Assembly: GCF_014635025.1 (NCBI RefSeq)
Contig: NZ_BMCE01000001.1
Location: 62,001-126,000, forward strand
Reading direction: 5' to 3'
DNA: 64,000 nucleotides
From: Fictibacillus barbaricus
GTDB taxonomy: Bacteria > Bacillota > Bacilli > Bacillales > Fictibacillaceae
Under the pieces are notes generated by a model. It did not search any database. It saw only the letters and a program-made list of their open reading frames with translations, and was not told the origin of the DNA. Made by a program: the position numbers and the translations under genes. Below are positions 33,670 to 42,946 of the stretch, one piece after another (positions within the stretch are counted from its first letter, which is position 1; every line of letters begins with the position of its first letter).

Positions 33670-36042
33670 ATGATGAAGAAGAAATGGATAGCAGGTGCAT
33701 TAAGTTTAAGCTTGCTGTCATCAATGCCTTATGCAGTAACAGCAGAAGCGCCACAAAAGCAATGGACTCATGTAAATGCTTATGAAGAGGCTGATGGCAG
33801 CCCGTTTAACTCTGAACATTATAATTTTGTAAAATACTCAAAGATAGGTGGAATGCTCCAAAAGATTGATAGAGAAAGTAAGCGAGTGACTTTAGAGGAA
33901 ACAGGAAAGTCCGCTGACGGCTACCCCATGTATGTCGTAACGATTTCTAACCCTGAAGATAAAGGCAAATACGGCCATTATAAAAAGCTTCGCAAGCAAA
34001 TGTTCAAAAACCCTCAAAAAGCTCAAGACTGGATTGCACAAAACCCTGATTTTAAGGTACCTGTTATGATCAACGGTTCTATACATGGCACGGAATACAT
34101 AGGTTCTGATGCAGTTCTTCAGCTGATTGACCGTTTTGCAAATGATGATGATGCAGAAACTAGAGAAATCTTGAAAAACAACATCTTAATTTTTAATGTG
34201 GTAGCTAATCCCGATGGCCGTGTGGATGGAACCCGTTTTAACGGAAATGGCATTGATCTGAACCGCGACTTTATTACACAGTCTCAGGAGGAAACAAAGC
34301 AGACGGTAGACCTGATCACAGAATGGAATCCGATGGTTTTCTTAGACCTTCACGGCTATGTGAACAGTTCGGACGGTAAACCGGGCCTTATTGAGCCATG
34401 TACACCCCCTCATAATCCGAACTATGAGTACGACTTGTTCTCCAAATGGGCTCTAGATCAGGCGGAGGCTATGGAAGCTGAGATTGTAGGGAATAAAGCA
34501 AATTATGAAAGTGACCATTATAAGTCGATGACAGGAACATATATCCCACAGCGTGATGATAGTGCAGGATGGGATGATTACCCACCGATTTTTACACCGA
34601 TGTATGCAATGTATCACGGGGCATACGGGTATACGCTCGAGGCACCAACAAACAGCTGGGATGGTGTCAGATGGGCAAATGATGCGGTAATGGGAGCTCT
34701 TAAATTTACTACTCAAAACAAACAAGGCATGCTAACGGACCAAATCGAGATTTTTAAACGCGGTATTAATTTTGATCACCCATACCATGAAGAAGGCTTT
34801 TTCCCCAATGCGTATGTGCTTCCTGTAAATGAAAAGGATCCTACGGTTACTGAAAAGGCAGTTAATCATCTTCTTGAAAATGATATATCAGTAGAAAAAT
34901 CAGTGAAGTCCTTTTCGGCAAACGGCAAGACGTATCCTGCTGGAACGTACATCGTTGATATGAGCCAAGCAAAAGCAGGCCTTGCTAATACGATGTTATG
35001 GGACGGAGAAGATATTACGAATGACACGCCTGCGATGTATGACATCTCAGCTTGGAGCCTTCCAGAGCTTTGGGGCTTTGAAGCTATTGAAGTAAAAGAA
35101 GAATTACAAGCTAAAACAGCTCCTGTTAAAGAATCAGACTATGCTGGTTCTCTAAATGGTAAAGGGCCATATGTAATCTCTAATAGCTCTGTACAAGCTG
35201 TGAAACTCGTAAATGATCTAGTGAGAGCTGGTGAGAGTATATATAAAGGCAAAGACGGTAATTTCTACGTAAAAACATTAGCAGCAACGAACAAATCGCT
35301 CGTGCAACAGTCAGGAATTACCCTAGAGGAAGCTGTATTACCCGTTGAGAAAGAAAAGCTCACAACACTTCAAGTGGCTATCCTTAAAGACGGGGGAATG
35401 AATAAAGCGCAAAGCCACTCAGGGACAAAGCTTGCTCTAGAACGTTTAGGCTTCTCTGTAACAGAAGTAACACCAAAAGAAGTTGCGGAAAACGGTCTTA
35501 GACAATTCGATGCGTTCCTGTTCTCAGGAACTGATGCTTTGCTTCAATATGAAAGATTAAGTGTTGGCAATAAGCCTTTCGCTGTGGGAAGCAAAGAGGC
35601 ATACGATCGTTTTAAAGTGAATGTACATGCGTTCATTGAGAACGGCGGAAAATACATTTCTGTAGGTGCTGGCGGTGCAAAAGCCACAAGCCAGCTAGGA
35701 TTAACCTCTGTGAAGATAAACACAGGGAGTGCTAACAGCAATGGAATCGTAAAGGTGAACTATAGTGAAGATGAGGTTACGGCTGGTTACAAAGCTTCCG
35801 ATATAGGCTTTGTGTATAGACCGGTTTGGTTTACTGAACTTGGTGATGCAAAAGCTGTAGCCACATTGGCAGCTGGCGACTTCTTCGTTGCAGGTCACTG
35901 GAAAGGCAATGAACAGGCTTCAGGACAGGCAGTTATCGTGGAAGATGCAGAAAAGGATGTAACCCTGATCGGGATTGAAGCTGGATTCCGTGATCACACC
36001 GATTATTTATTCCGATTATTATCCAATGCACTTTATCAATAG
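33670..36042 (+). CDS. Large secreted M14 family zinc carboxypeptidase
   Basis: 790 residues from ATG 33670, picked because AAAGGGGAG lies just upstream and the product then opens with a classical signal peptide (MMKKKWIAGALSLSLLSSMP, cleaved near AVTA-EA). The M14 catalytic domain has zinc ligands in GSIHGTEYIGSD (HxxE) and LDLHGY, the substrate-binding NPDGRVDGTRFNGNGIDLNRD and the catalytic Glu in YGYTLEAPT. The second half (about 430-790) looks like a Rossmann/GATase-like domain (VAILKDGG, DAFLFSGTD, GGKYISVGAGG). It probably trims peptides outside the cell. Confidence 0.88.
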   Translation: MMKKKWIAGALSLSLLSSMPYAVTAEAPQKQWTHVNAYEEADGSPFNSEHYNFVKYSKIGGMLQKIDRESKRVTLEETGKSADGYPMYVVTISNPEDKGKYGHYKKLRKQMFKNPQKAQDWIAQNPDFKVPVMINGSIHGTEYIGSDAVLQLIDRFANDDDAETREILKNNILIFNVVANPDGRVDGTRFNGNGIDLNRDFITQSQEETKQTVDLITEWNPMVFLDLHGYVNSSDGKPGLIEPCTPPHNPNYEYDLFSKWALDQAEAMEAEIVGNKANYESDHYKSMTGTYIPQRDDSAGWDDYPPIFTPMYAMYHGAYGYTLEAPTNSWDGVRWANDAVMGALKFTTQNKQGMLTDQIEIFKRGINFDHPYHEEGFFPNAYVLPVNEKDPTVTEKAVNHLLENDISVEKSVKSFSANGKTYPAGTYIVDMSQAKAGLANTMLWDGEDITNDTPAMYDISAWSLPELWGFEAIEVKEELQAKTAPVKESDYAGSLNGKGPYVISNSSVQAVKLVNDLVRAGESIYKGKDGNFYVKTLAATNKSLVQQSGITLEEAVLPVEKEKLTTLQVAILKDGGMNKAQSHSGTKLALERLGFSVTEVTPKEVAENGLRQFDAFLFSGTDALLQYERLSVGNKPFAVGSKEAYDRFKVNVHAFIENGGKYISVGAGGAKATSQLGLTSVKINTGSANSNGIVKVNYSEDEVTAGYKASDIGFVYRPVWFTELGDAKAVATLAAGDFFVAGHWKGNEQASGQAVIVEDAEKDVTLIGIEAGFRDHTDYLFRLLSNALYQ

Positions 36043-36114
36043 GAGGACCTTTCTGATTGACAATGTGATAAGCACTGGATTACTTTTATAGGGAAGTTGC
36101 CCTGTTAAAATGAA

Positions 36115-36166
36115 AAAGACCTGAAGAGCAAGCGAACGTTCGTTTCTTGTTCTTTGGTCTTTCTTT
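36115..36166 (+). terminator. Long terminator after the M14 gene
   Basis: Nested arms AAAGACC/GGTCTTT, AAGAGCAAG/CTTGTTCTT (one G-T pair) and CGAAC/GTTCG make an almost continuous hairpin between 36115 and 36162, followed by T-rich sequence. Confidence 0.75.
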
Positions 36167-36249
36167 GTATCATTGGTAATGAAATGTTTTAAAGCACTCA
36201 GACAGGTGTAAATTATAAAAGTAAGAATCCGAAAGGTGAGTGAAAAGTG

Positions 36250-36747
36250 ATGTTCAATAAATTATTTGGAAAAAAAGAAGTTAAAAAAGAAGAAACGATC
36301 GTAGCTCCATTAACAGGGAAGATTGTAGGGATCGAAGAGGTGCCAGACCCTACATTCGCTCAAAAGATGATGGGTGACGGTATTGCGATAGAACCAACTG
36401 ATGGTGTTGTTGTATCACCTGTTGACGGTGAGATCGTTCAGTTTTTTCATACGAAACATGCGATCGGCATCCAATCTGAAGCAGGTGCAGAAATCCTCAT
36501 TCACGTTGGGCTTGAAACAGTAAGCATGAACGGTGAAGGCTTTGAAGGTCATGTGAACGTCGGCGACAAAGTAAAAACGGGTGACAAACTTTTAAGCTTT
36601 GACTTAGATCTAATTAAAGAAAAAGCGGCTAGCACGGTTACGCCAATCGTTATTACAAATGGAGATGCTGTAGAATCTTTGGATAAACACGCCGCTTCAG
36701 AAGCAACAAAAGGTGAAACTTCTTTACTTCAAATAAAAATGAAATAA
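36250..36747 (+). CDS. PTS EIIA-Glc domain protein
   Basis: 165 residues, a stand-alone EIIA of the glucose family (Crr/YpqE type). The phospho-His is in EILIHVGLET (about residue 89) with the partner His in FFHTKHAIGIQ (about 74). It moves phosphate from HPr to EIIB domains. As the EIICB in this window lacks EIIA, it is a natural partner, though it is on the other strand and 3 kb away. The start ATG 36250 follows AAAGGTGAGTGAAA; an in-frame GTG one codon earlier is possible. Confidence 0.9.
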   Translation: MFNKLFGKKEVKKEETIVAPLTGKIVGIEEVPDPTFAQKMMGDGIAIEPTDGVVVSPVDGEIVQFFHTKHAIGIQSEAGAEILIHVGLETVSMNGEGFEGHVNVGDKVKTGDKLLSFDLDLIKEKAASTVTPIVITNGDAVESLDKHAASEATKGETSLLQIKMK

Positions 36748-36755
36748 GTGATTAG

Positions 36756-36783
36756 AATCAGGCCGTTACTGCCTGATTTTTTT
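36756..36783 (+). terminator. Terminator after the EIIA gene
   Basis: AATCAGGC/GCCTGATT (36756-36763, 36771-36778) with seven T. Confidence 0.85.
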
Positions 36784-36809
36784 CCATATTTCAAATGGGA
36801 GAGGCTATT

Positions 36810-37766
36810 ATGAAAACAGGTGTCATTTCATTAGGAGAAGCACTGATTGATTTTATTCCAACCGATGAAACGAATACTACCTATCAGAAGAGCCCTGGCG
36901 GTGCACCTGCCAATGTAGCGGTTGGTGTAGCCCGCTTAGGATCAAAATCTACTTTCTTAGGTAAGGTTGGAGATGATGTTTTAGGAAATTTTATGATTGA
37001 TACATTGAAAAGTTATGGTGTGAACGCTTTTCATGTGTACAAAACAGAGGAAGTAAGAACTGGGGCTGTTTTCGTTACCCTTGATGCAGCCGGTGAACGC
37101 TCTTTCGACTTTTATATCAATCCTAGTGCAGACCGATTTTTAGAAGAGAAAGATATTCAGCCAAGTCTTTTTAAAGATCATAAGATTCTTCATTTTGGTT
37201 CTATTTCATTGATTGGCGAACCTTCTAAGAGTGCGACTGAAAAAGCTGTTAAACTTGCCAGAGATAACGGCATGTGGGTCTCCTATGATCCAAATCTAAG
37301 AATGTCTCTTTGGAAGACACCTGCACATGCACGGGAAACGATCATCTCTATGCTGCAGTACGCAGACATCGTAAAGATCTCAGAAGAGGAACTGGAATTT
37401 ATTACAGGTCTTAAAAAGGTCGAGGAGGGCATTAAAGTTCTTCAGCAGTATGATATTCCACTTTTATTCATTACGCTCGGGGATGACGGCAGCTACGTTG
37501 TAACAAAAGAGGGTGGAGAGTATATTCCTGCAAAAAGTGTATCTGCTGTGGACACGACAGGCGCAGGTGATGCTTTTGTTTCTGGAATTCTCCATCGTTT
37601 GAATGAATACAGAGGTACTTTAGAAGACCTTACGCTAGATGAAGCAAGTGATATGGCGCTTTTTGGAAGTATTTCTGGTGCTCTTGCTGTTTCCGTAAAA
37701 GGTGCGATGACAGCACTGCCAACATTGGAACAAGTGGAGCAGGAGCTTGCACAAAACAAGCAATAG
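36810..37766 (+). CDS. PfkB-family sugar kinase, fructokinase-like
   Basis: 318 residues from ATG 36810, which has GGGAGAGG five bases upstream. PfkB signatures: GGAPANVAVGVARLG at about 31-45 and the anion-hole/catalytic-base motif DTTGAGDAFVSG near 250. LGEALIDFIP at the N-terminus and the overall pattern fit bacterial fructokinases (ScrK-like); aminoimidazole riboside kinase is a close alternative. It produces a sugar phosphate in the cytosol. A terminator separates it from the EIIA gene, but the close spacing suggests some read-through. Confidence 0.85.
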   Translation: MKTGVISLGEALIDFIPTDETNTTYQKSPGGAPANVAVGVARLGSKSTFLGKVGDDVLGNFMIDTLKSYGVNAFHVYKTEEVRTGAVFVTLDAAGERSFDFYINPSADRFLEEKDIQPSLFKDHKILHFGSISLIGEPSKSATEKAVKLARDNGMWVSYDPNLRMSLWKTPAHARETIISMLQYADIVKISEEELEFITGLKKVEEGIKVLQQYDIPLLFITLGDDGSYVVTKEGGEYIPAKSVSAVDTTGAGDAFVSGILHRLNEYRGTLEDLTLDEASDMALFGSISGALAVSVKGAMTALPTLEQVEQELAQNKQ

Positions 37767-37788
37767 CCACATATAATAAGAAAATATT

Positions 37789-37818
37789 TTGACTAATGTT
37801 TTAAGTTTTTGGTAATAT
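37789..37818 (+). promoter_or_regulatory. Sigma-A promoter of glyS
   Basis: TTGACT (37789-37794) and TAATAT (37813-37818) with an 18-bp spacer, about 40 bp before the T-box leader. Confidence 0.65.
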
Positions 37819-37860
37819 TATTTTATTATAAAAGATGATATGCAGCTGTGAAGGATTTAT

Positions 37861-38048
37861 AGTAGCTAATTTATACTTCTTTAAGCGAGCCGGGGACGGT
37901 GTTAGCCCGGTAGGAGACATTAGTGAAACGGCAGTCCGGAGTTGCTTTTGAAAAGAGGATTCGTTTTTACATACGGATCAACTAGGGTGGAACCGCGGGA
38001 GATACAACTCTCGTCCCTGGGCATAGCGCCTTGGGACGGGAGTTTTTT
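37861..38048 (+). promoter_or_regulatory. T-box leader (glycine) of glyS
   Basis: The invariant T-box AGGGTGGAACCGCG is at 37984-37997. It is followed by the terminator CTCTCGTCCC/GGGACGGGAG (38008-38017, 38033-38042) with six T. A likely specifier GGC lies at 37930-37932 after GAAAC. Uncharged tRNA-Gly should stabilise the antiterminator and allow glyS transcription. The stem I part is short, about 120 nt. Confidence 0.9.
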
Positions 38049-38101
38049 ATTTATAAAAACAACCGGTCCATAAGGCAAAATCCGAATGGGAGGAATAAAA
38101 A

Positions 38102-39484
38102 ATGTCAAAAAACATGGAAACCATCACAAATCATGCGAAACATCGCGGTTTTGTTTTTCCGGGATCAGAGATCTATGGAGGCCTGGCGAATACGTGGGAT
38201 TACGGTCCACTTGGTGTTGAGCTGAAGAATAACGTAAAAAAAGCATGGTGGAAAAAATTTGTTCAAGAATCACCTTACAACGTAGGACTTGATGCAGCGA
38301 TCTTAATGAACCCGCGTACATGGGAAGCATCTGGACACATCGGTAACTTCAATGACCCGATGATGGACTGCAAGAACTGTAAAGCGCGTCATCGTGCAGA
38401 CAAGCTGATCGAAGATGCGGCTGAACAGACAGGAAAAGAGATCATTGTTGATGGCCTTCCATTTGAAAAGATGGAAGAGCTCGTAAAAGAGTACAACATC
38501 GCTTGTCCTGAATGCGGTAGCCATGACTTCACAAGCATCCGCCAGTTCAACTTGATGTTTAAAACACATCAAGGTGTAACAGAATCCAGCTCAAACGAAA
38601 TCTACATGCGCCCAGAAACAGCTCAAGGTATTTTCGTTAACTTTAAAAATGTTCAGCGTACGATGCGTAAAAAGCTGCCGTTCGGTATCGCGCAGATCGG
38701 TAAGAGCTTCCGTAACGAGATCACGCCAGGTAACTTTACGTTCCGTACACGTGAGTTCGAACAAATGGAGCTTGAGTTCTTCTGTAAGCCAGGTGATGAG
38801 ATCGAATGGTTCAATTACTGGAAAGATACTGCTGAGAACTGGTTGAAATCTCTAGGTATGACTTCAGAAAACCTTCGTCTTCGCGACCATAACGAAGATG
38901 AACTTTCTCACTACTCAAACGCGACGACGGACTTTGAATATAAGTTCCCGTTCGGATGGGGCGAGCTTTGGGGTGTTGCTTCCCGTACAGACTTTGACTT
39001 GAAGCGCCACATGGAATATTCCGGTGAAGACTTCAACTACATTGACCAAGAAACGAACGAGCGTTATATTCCGTATTGCATTGAACCTTCACTAGGTGCT
39101 GACCGTGTAACCCTTGCGTTCTTGATCGATGCTTATGAAGATGAAGAGCTGGAAGATGGAACGAGCAGAACGGTTATGCACTTGCATCCGGCACTTGCTC
39201 CTTACAAAGCGGCTATTTTACCGTTGTCGAAAAAGCTTTCTGAAGAAGCGACTGAAGTATTCAGCTCACTCGCGAAAGACTTCATGGTAGATTATGATGA
39301 AACAGGATCGATAGGGAAACGTTACCGCCGTCAGGATGAGATCGGTACACCGTTCTGTATCACATATGACTTTGATTCAAAAGAAGATGGCATGGTTACG
39401 GTTCGTGACCGTGACACGATGGAACAGACGCGTGTGAAGATTGCAGATTTAAAGAGCTTTATCGAGTCAAAAGTACAATTTTAA
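38102..39484 (+). CDS. glyS: Glycyl-tRNA synthetase, dimeric (alpha2) type
   Basis: 460 residues, a class II synthetase of the eukaryote/archaea-like alpha2 type rather than the alpha2-beta2 GlyQ/GlyS type. Motif 2 is [21 protein letters not shown], preceded by [12 protein letters not shown], and motif 3 is in [15 protein letters not shown]. The zinc-binding Cys clusters are MMDCKNC and IACPECG. The anticodon-binding domain is C-terminal. GGGAGGAATAAAA lies before the ATG. The T-box leader confirms the amino acid. Confidence 0.97.
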   Translation: MSKNMETITNHAKHRGFVFPGSEIYGGLANTWDYGPLGVELKNNVKKAWWKKFVQESPYNVGLDAAILMNPRTWEASGHIGNFNDPMMDCKNCKARHRADKLIEDAAEQTGKEIIVDGLPFEKMEELVKEYNIACPECGSHDFTSIRQFNLMFKTHQGVTESSSNEIYMRPETAQGIFVNFKNVQRTMRKKLPFGIAQIGKSFRNEITPGNFTFRTREFEQMELEFFCKPGDEIEWFNYWKDTAENWLKSLGMTSENLRLRDHNEDELSHYSNATTDFEYKFPFGWGELWGVASRTDFDLKRHMEYSGEDFNYIDQETNERYIPYCIEPSLGADRVTLAFLIDAYEDEELEDGTSRTVMHLHPALAPYKAAILPLSKKLSEEATEVFSSLAKDFMVDYDETGSIGKRYRRQDEIGTPFCITYDFDSKEDGMVTVRDRDTMEQTRVKIADLKSFIESKVQF

Positions 39485-39524
39485 TAAAAGGCTGTTTTCA
39501 CGATCTTTGTTGCCCTTGTGGGTG

Positions 39525-39653
39525 GTTGATTTCCGTTCCAGGATGCTCGCTTTCCGGGGGGCGTGCGGTGAGCCACCTTGGTGCTTTGCACCTGCTGTGT
39601 CTCACCTGTCCCGCTGGTCCCCCAGGAGTCTCGCACCTTGCACTTCAATCAAC
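39525..39653. repeat. GC-rich dispersed element with terminal inverted repeats
   Basis: About 129 bp bounded by GTTGATT (39525-39531) and AATCAAC (39647-39653), much richer in G and C than its surroundings. It contains facing segments such as GGGGGGCGTGCGGTGAG and CTCACCTGTCCCGCTGG. I recall near-identical sequences (TTGATTTCCGTTCCAGG...) scattered between genes in many Bacillaceae genomes. It may be a MITE-like element or a structured RNA. An open frame through it is not a gene. Confidence 0.7.
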
Positions 39654-39723
39654 TAATCAACTTGTCAATGAGGGAAAAATGACGAGAATCAACGATCTTT
39701 TAGATAAAACCCTTATTTAAAAG

Positions 39724-39764
39724 AGCACACATTTTGCGACATGCGATGTGTGCTTCTGTTTTTT
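39724..39764 (+). terminator. Terminator downstream of glyS region
   Basis: AGCACACAT/ATGTGTGCT stem (39724-39732, 39746-39754) followed by TTCTGTTTTTT. Confidence 0.75.
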
Positions 39765-39838
39765 CTTCGGCGTTTATTTTACAATAGACAGTGAGAGATT
39801 AATTCATTAGCCTGCGGGCTTTTATTGGAGGTATACAT

Positions 39839-40942
39839 ATGAACGAAGGACGTATTCAAAAGGTAAAAGGTTGGTTAAAGCAAGAAGGGCATACTTTCGC
39901 GTTCATCCATACAACAGCGAACGTTTTCTACTTATCCGGACTTTACTCGGACCCGCATGAGCGTGTGCTTGGTGTTGTGGTATTAGCAGATGGTGAACCG
40001 TTCATGATCTGCCCAGGAATGGAGCGTTCACAAGCGAAAGGCGCAGGCTGGACTTACGAGATCGTTGGTTACAGTGATTCTGAAGATCCTTGGATAAAGG
40101 TTCAGGATGCTTTGGCGAGCCGCGGTGTGACGGCTGCTTCTTCTGTTGCAGTCGAAAAAGAAACACTTCCTTATGCACGTGGTGAAAAGCTTCTTGGCAT
40201 GTTTACAGATGTGAAGTTAGTCGGGGCTGAAGAATTGTTGAACGAGCTTCGCCTCATTAAAGAAGAAAGCGAGCTTGAAACAATGCGTGAAGCGGCAAGA
40301 CTTGCAGATTACGGGGTTGAAGTGGGTGTTGCGGCACTTCATGAGGGTGTAACCGAGATGGAAGTACTCGCTAAGATTGAGTATGAACTGAAGAAAAAAG
40401 GCATCAGCCAGATGTCGTTCTCTACGATGGTGTTGTTCGGCGAAAAAGCGGGACAGCCTCACGGGAAGCCTGGCTTAAGAAAACTTCAGCATGGCGACTT
40501 TGTTCTGTTTGACCTTGGTGTTGTGCTTGATGGCTATTGCTCGGACATCACGCGAACAGTAGCATTTGGTGACCTGGATGAGAAGCGCCGCGAGATCTAT
40601 GATACAGTGCTTCAAGCCCAGTTAAAGGCACTAGAAGCATCTAAGCCTGGAACGCGCATCGGTGACCTGGATGTTGTCGCGCGTAAACACATTACTGAAG
40701 CTGGCTACGGAGATAACTTCCCGCACAGAATCGGACATGGACTAGGAATCGATGTTCATGAGTTTCCTTCTATGAGCGATAACAACGACGGCGTGCTGCG
40801 TGAAGGGATGACGTATACGATCGAGCCAGGCATCTATATCGATGATATCGGCGGAGTTCGTATTGAAGATGATGTATACGTAACAGCTGATGGGCACGAA
40901 ACATTAACGAAATACCCGAAAGAATTGCAGATTATTAAGTAA
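39839..40942 (+). CDS. M24 family Xaa-Pro peptidase (YkvY type)
   Basis: 367 residues. An N-terminal creatinase-like domain (about 1-130) precedes the pita-bread domain with the five metal ligands: Asp in FDLGVVLDGYCSDITRT (two Asp), His in HRIGHGLGIDVHE, Glu in TIEPGIY and Glu in VRIEDDVYV. This fits proline dipeptidases such as YkvY or PepQ, which split X-Pro dipeptides. The ATG has GGAGGTATACAT upstream. It is a single gene between terminators. Confidence 0.92.
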   Translation: MNEGRIQKVKGWLKQEGHTFAFIHTTANVFYLSGLYSDPHERVLGVVVLADGEPFMICPGMERSQAKGAGWTYEIVGYSDSEDPWIKVQDALASRGVTAASSVAVEKETLPYARGEKLLGMFTDVKLVGAEELLNELRLIKEESELETMREAARLADYGVEVGVAALHEGVTEMEVLAKIEYELKKKGISQMSFSTMVLFGEKAGQPHGKPGLRKLQHGDFVLFDLGVVLDGYCSDITRTVAFGDLDEKRREIYDTVLQAQLKALEASKPGTRIGDLDVVARKHITEAGYGDNFPHRIGHGLGIDVHEFPSMSDNNDGVLREGMTYTIEPGIYIDDIGGVRIEDDVYVTADGHETLTKYPKELQIIK

Positions 40943-40951
40943 AAAGTGGTG

Positions 40952-40988
40952 AAAGGGTGTCTCCAAGTGAATGGAGTCACCCTTTTTT
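40952..40988 (+). terminator. Terminator after the M24 gene
   Basis: AAAGGGTG and CTCCA pair with TGGAG and CACCCTTT (40952-40985), with T to 40988. Confidence 0.85.
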
Positions 40989-41054
40989 AGAGCGGAAATC
41001 CAATTGGACAGATTAATGTGAATGACAATATAGCGAAACGTTTGAACGCCAGCA

Positions 41055-41083
41055 TAAAAAAAGAGCAGTCACCCTCTGCTCTT
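41055..41083 (-). terminator. Terminator overlapping the end of the 62-residue membrane gene
   Basis: On the minus strand AAGAGCAG/CTGCTCTT (41083-41076, 41068-41061) is followed by seven T. The stem's first arm lies inside the last codons of the gene that ends at 41069. Confidence 0.8.
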
Positions 41084-41254
41084 CTTCATTGACCATTTAT
41101 ATAATACATACAACGCTGCAAAAATGAGTAAAACCACGATTAATGATAGAATCCGTTCTCCCATCATGCCGTCTGCTAACATCACTGGACCAAGACCGAA
41201 AAATGCAACTGACAGAAAAGCAATCCCAAAAACGATCCTCAGTACAATCTTCAT
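41069..41254 (-). CDS. Small two-segment membrane protein
   Basis: 61 residues from ATG 41254, chosen for AAGGGGTG six bases upstream. Two hydrophobic segments (VLRIVFGIAFLSVAFFGLGP and LSLIVVLLIFAALYVLY) are joined by a short loop MLADGMMGERI, with a basic C-terminus. I recall this type as a conserved Bacillaceae hypothetical. It lies 22 bp after the hemolysin-III-like gene on the same strand, so it is likely in its operon. Confidence 0.75.
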   Translation of the reverse strand: MKIVLRIVFGIAFLSVAFFGLGPVMLADGMMGERILSLIVVLLIFAALYVLYKWSMKKSRG

Positions 41255-41276
41255 TTTAATCACCCCTTACATCATT

Positions 41277-41918
41277 CTATGAAAGAGGCAGCACATAAAA
41301 CATCATTAAAAAGTGCAAGACACTGCCGGCTAATACGAACAGATGCCAGACTGCGTGGTGGAACGGAAAACTGCGCCATACATAAAAGATACTGCCTAGC
41401 GTGTAGATGATTCCGCCTGCAACCAATAACTGAATGCCCGCTGGCGGCATAGTTGCCATAATATCCTGAAAAGCAAACGTGATCAGCCAGCCCATTGCTA
41501 CATATCCAAGCGTGGATAACACTACAAATTTTTTGGTAAAAAAGACTTTAAACACAACACCGAAGATCGCAAGTCCCCACACCACTCCGAATAATGTCCA
41601 CCCCAGCGCACCACCTACAACAACTAGAACGATCGGTGTATACGTTCCAGCGATAAACAGATAGATGGCAGCGTGGTCCATAATTTCGAATAAATCTTTA
41701 ACCCGACCTTGAGGAAAAGCGTGTACGAGGGTTGAAGCTGTATAGAGCACCAGCATCGTTCCTCCGAATACGGCAAAGCTAACGATATGAACCGCTGTTC
41801 CTTTCCAAACTGCAAACACTAGCAGAATAGAAGTGACCGCAACACTTAAAAGAACACCAAGTCCATGTGTTATGGCGTTTGCTATTTCTTCACGTTTTGA
41901 AAAGACATGAGTACCCAT
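41277..41918 (-). CDS. yplQ: Hemolysin III / PAQR family membrane protein
   Basis: 213 residues with seven membrane segments. The family markers are EEIANAITHGLGVLLS at the N-terminus, LVHAFPQGRVKDLFEIMDHA after segment 3 and FPFHHAVWHLFVLAGSVLH near the end (histidines thought to bind zinc). Start ATG 41918 was chosen because AAGGAAGGTG lies upstream at proper spacing. Homologues are YplQ of B. subtilis and YqfA of E. coli; the function is unsettled despite the historic hemolysin name. Confidence 0.9.
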   Translation of the reverse strand: MGTHVFSKREEIANAITHGLGVLLSVAVTSILLVFAVWKGTAVHIVSFAVFGGTMLVLYTASTLVHAFPQGRVKDLFEIMDHAAIYLFIAGTYTPIVLVVVGGALGWTLFGVVWGLAIFGVVFKVFFTKKFVVLSTLGYVAMGWLITFAFQDIMATMPPAGIQLLVAGGIIYTLGSIFYVWRSFPFHHAVWHLFVLAGSVLHFLMMFYVLPLS

Positions 41919-42067
41919 TCCGTTCACCTTCCTTTACGTTACGGTAAGTATATCAGAAAAGGTATCCTTTACCCAAATAAAGAGTGGAAGATTTTATGAT
42001 TTAGAAGGAATCGTTTTAACAGAATGGAAATATGTAAGATTAAAGACTTTATAGATTAGAGAGGGTC

Positions 42068-42946
42068 ATGATTATGGAGGTAACACGTTTTTTATCCATT
42101 CCCGCCTTTTACGATGAAGTAGAGTCTTTCTTGTTAGAACAGGAAGACAGGGCGGGACTTATGCTTGGAAACAGTTTAAGATTTAAAGACAAAGTATGGG
42201 AAGAGGAACAGCCTTTTCTTGCAACAGTGAAAAAAGATGGGGAGATAATGCTTGCAGCTATGCTGATTCCGCCATATGCATTGCTGCTTCTCGAAAAAGA
42301 TGAAGCAGATGGTGTTGGCGCGGTCCCGTATTTAGTCGATTATTTGGTTAAAGAAGATTACGCTATTCAGAAACTGAATTCACCAAAGGCGGTTGGAAGA
42401 GCATTCTCTGAGGAGTGGACGAAAGTACACCATTTAGAAGAAAAAGTAGTAATGGATCTCAGGCTTTACACTTTGCAGTCTGTCATTCAGCCTGCGGCAC
42501 GTACCGGGAAATTACGAAAAGCAACCGACGCAGACTTAACTTTCTTACCCCAATGGGTACTTGAGATGACACAAGAGACGAACCAGCTTATGACCTTGGC
42601 TGAAGCAGAGGAGTATGCTCTGGAACGAACCAAGAACGAATTTCTCTTTATCTGGGAAGAAGATGGCCGGCCTGTTTCGATGGCCTCAAAAACACGGCCC
42701 AATATTAAAGGAGTCTCTGTCAATCTCGTTTATACACCAAGAGGTTTAAGAGGAAAAGGATACGCAAGTGCCTGTGTGGCTGCATTAAGCGAATATCTGC
42801 TGCAAGAAGGGTATGAGTTCTGCTCCTTGTTTACAGACCTAGCTAACCCCACCTCAAATAAAATCTATCAAAATATTGGTTACAATCCCGTATGTGATTA
42901 TATTGAACTGAAATTTAACAAAAAAAGAACAGAGAAACCGGTATAA
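42068..42946 (+). CDS. GNAT family N-acetyltransferase, two-domain
   Basis: 292 residues. The C-terminal GNAT domain has VNLVYTPRGLRGKGYASACV (acetyl-CoA loop) and LFTDLANPTSNKIYQNIGYNP. The N-terminal 140 residues form a degenerate GNAT-like lobe (FLATVKKDGEIMLAAMLIPP). This class is widespread in Bacilli with unknown substrates. GAGAGGGTC precedes the ATG. The end overlaps a decayed Nudix gene on the other strand by about 50 bp. Confidence 0.88.
   Translation: MIMEVTRFLSIPAFYDEVESFLLEQEDRAGLMLGNSLRFKDKVWEEEQPFLATVKKDGEIMLAAMLIPPYALLLLEKDEADGVGAVPYLVDYLVKEDYAIQKLNSPKAVGRAFSEEWTKVHHLEEKVVMDLRLYTLQSVIQPAARTGKLRKATDADLTFLPQWVLEMTQETNQLMTLAEAEEYALERTKNEFLFIWEEDGRPVSMASKTRPNIKGVSVNLVYTPRGLRGKGYASACVAALSEYLLQEGYEFCSLFTDLANPTSNKIYQNIGYNPVCDYIELKFNKKRTEKPV

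Noticed and set aside
39526-39720. Open frame through the GC-rich repeat
   Set aside because: Runs through a dispersed non-coding element; odd Cys/Gly/Pro composition and no ribosome site.
41277-41918. True hemolysin
   Set aside because: The family name is historical; the sequence is a PAQR-type seven-segment membrane protein without evidence of lytic function.
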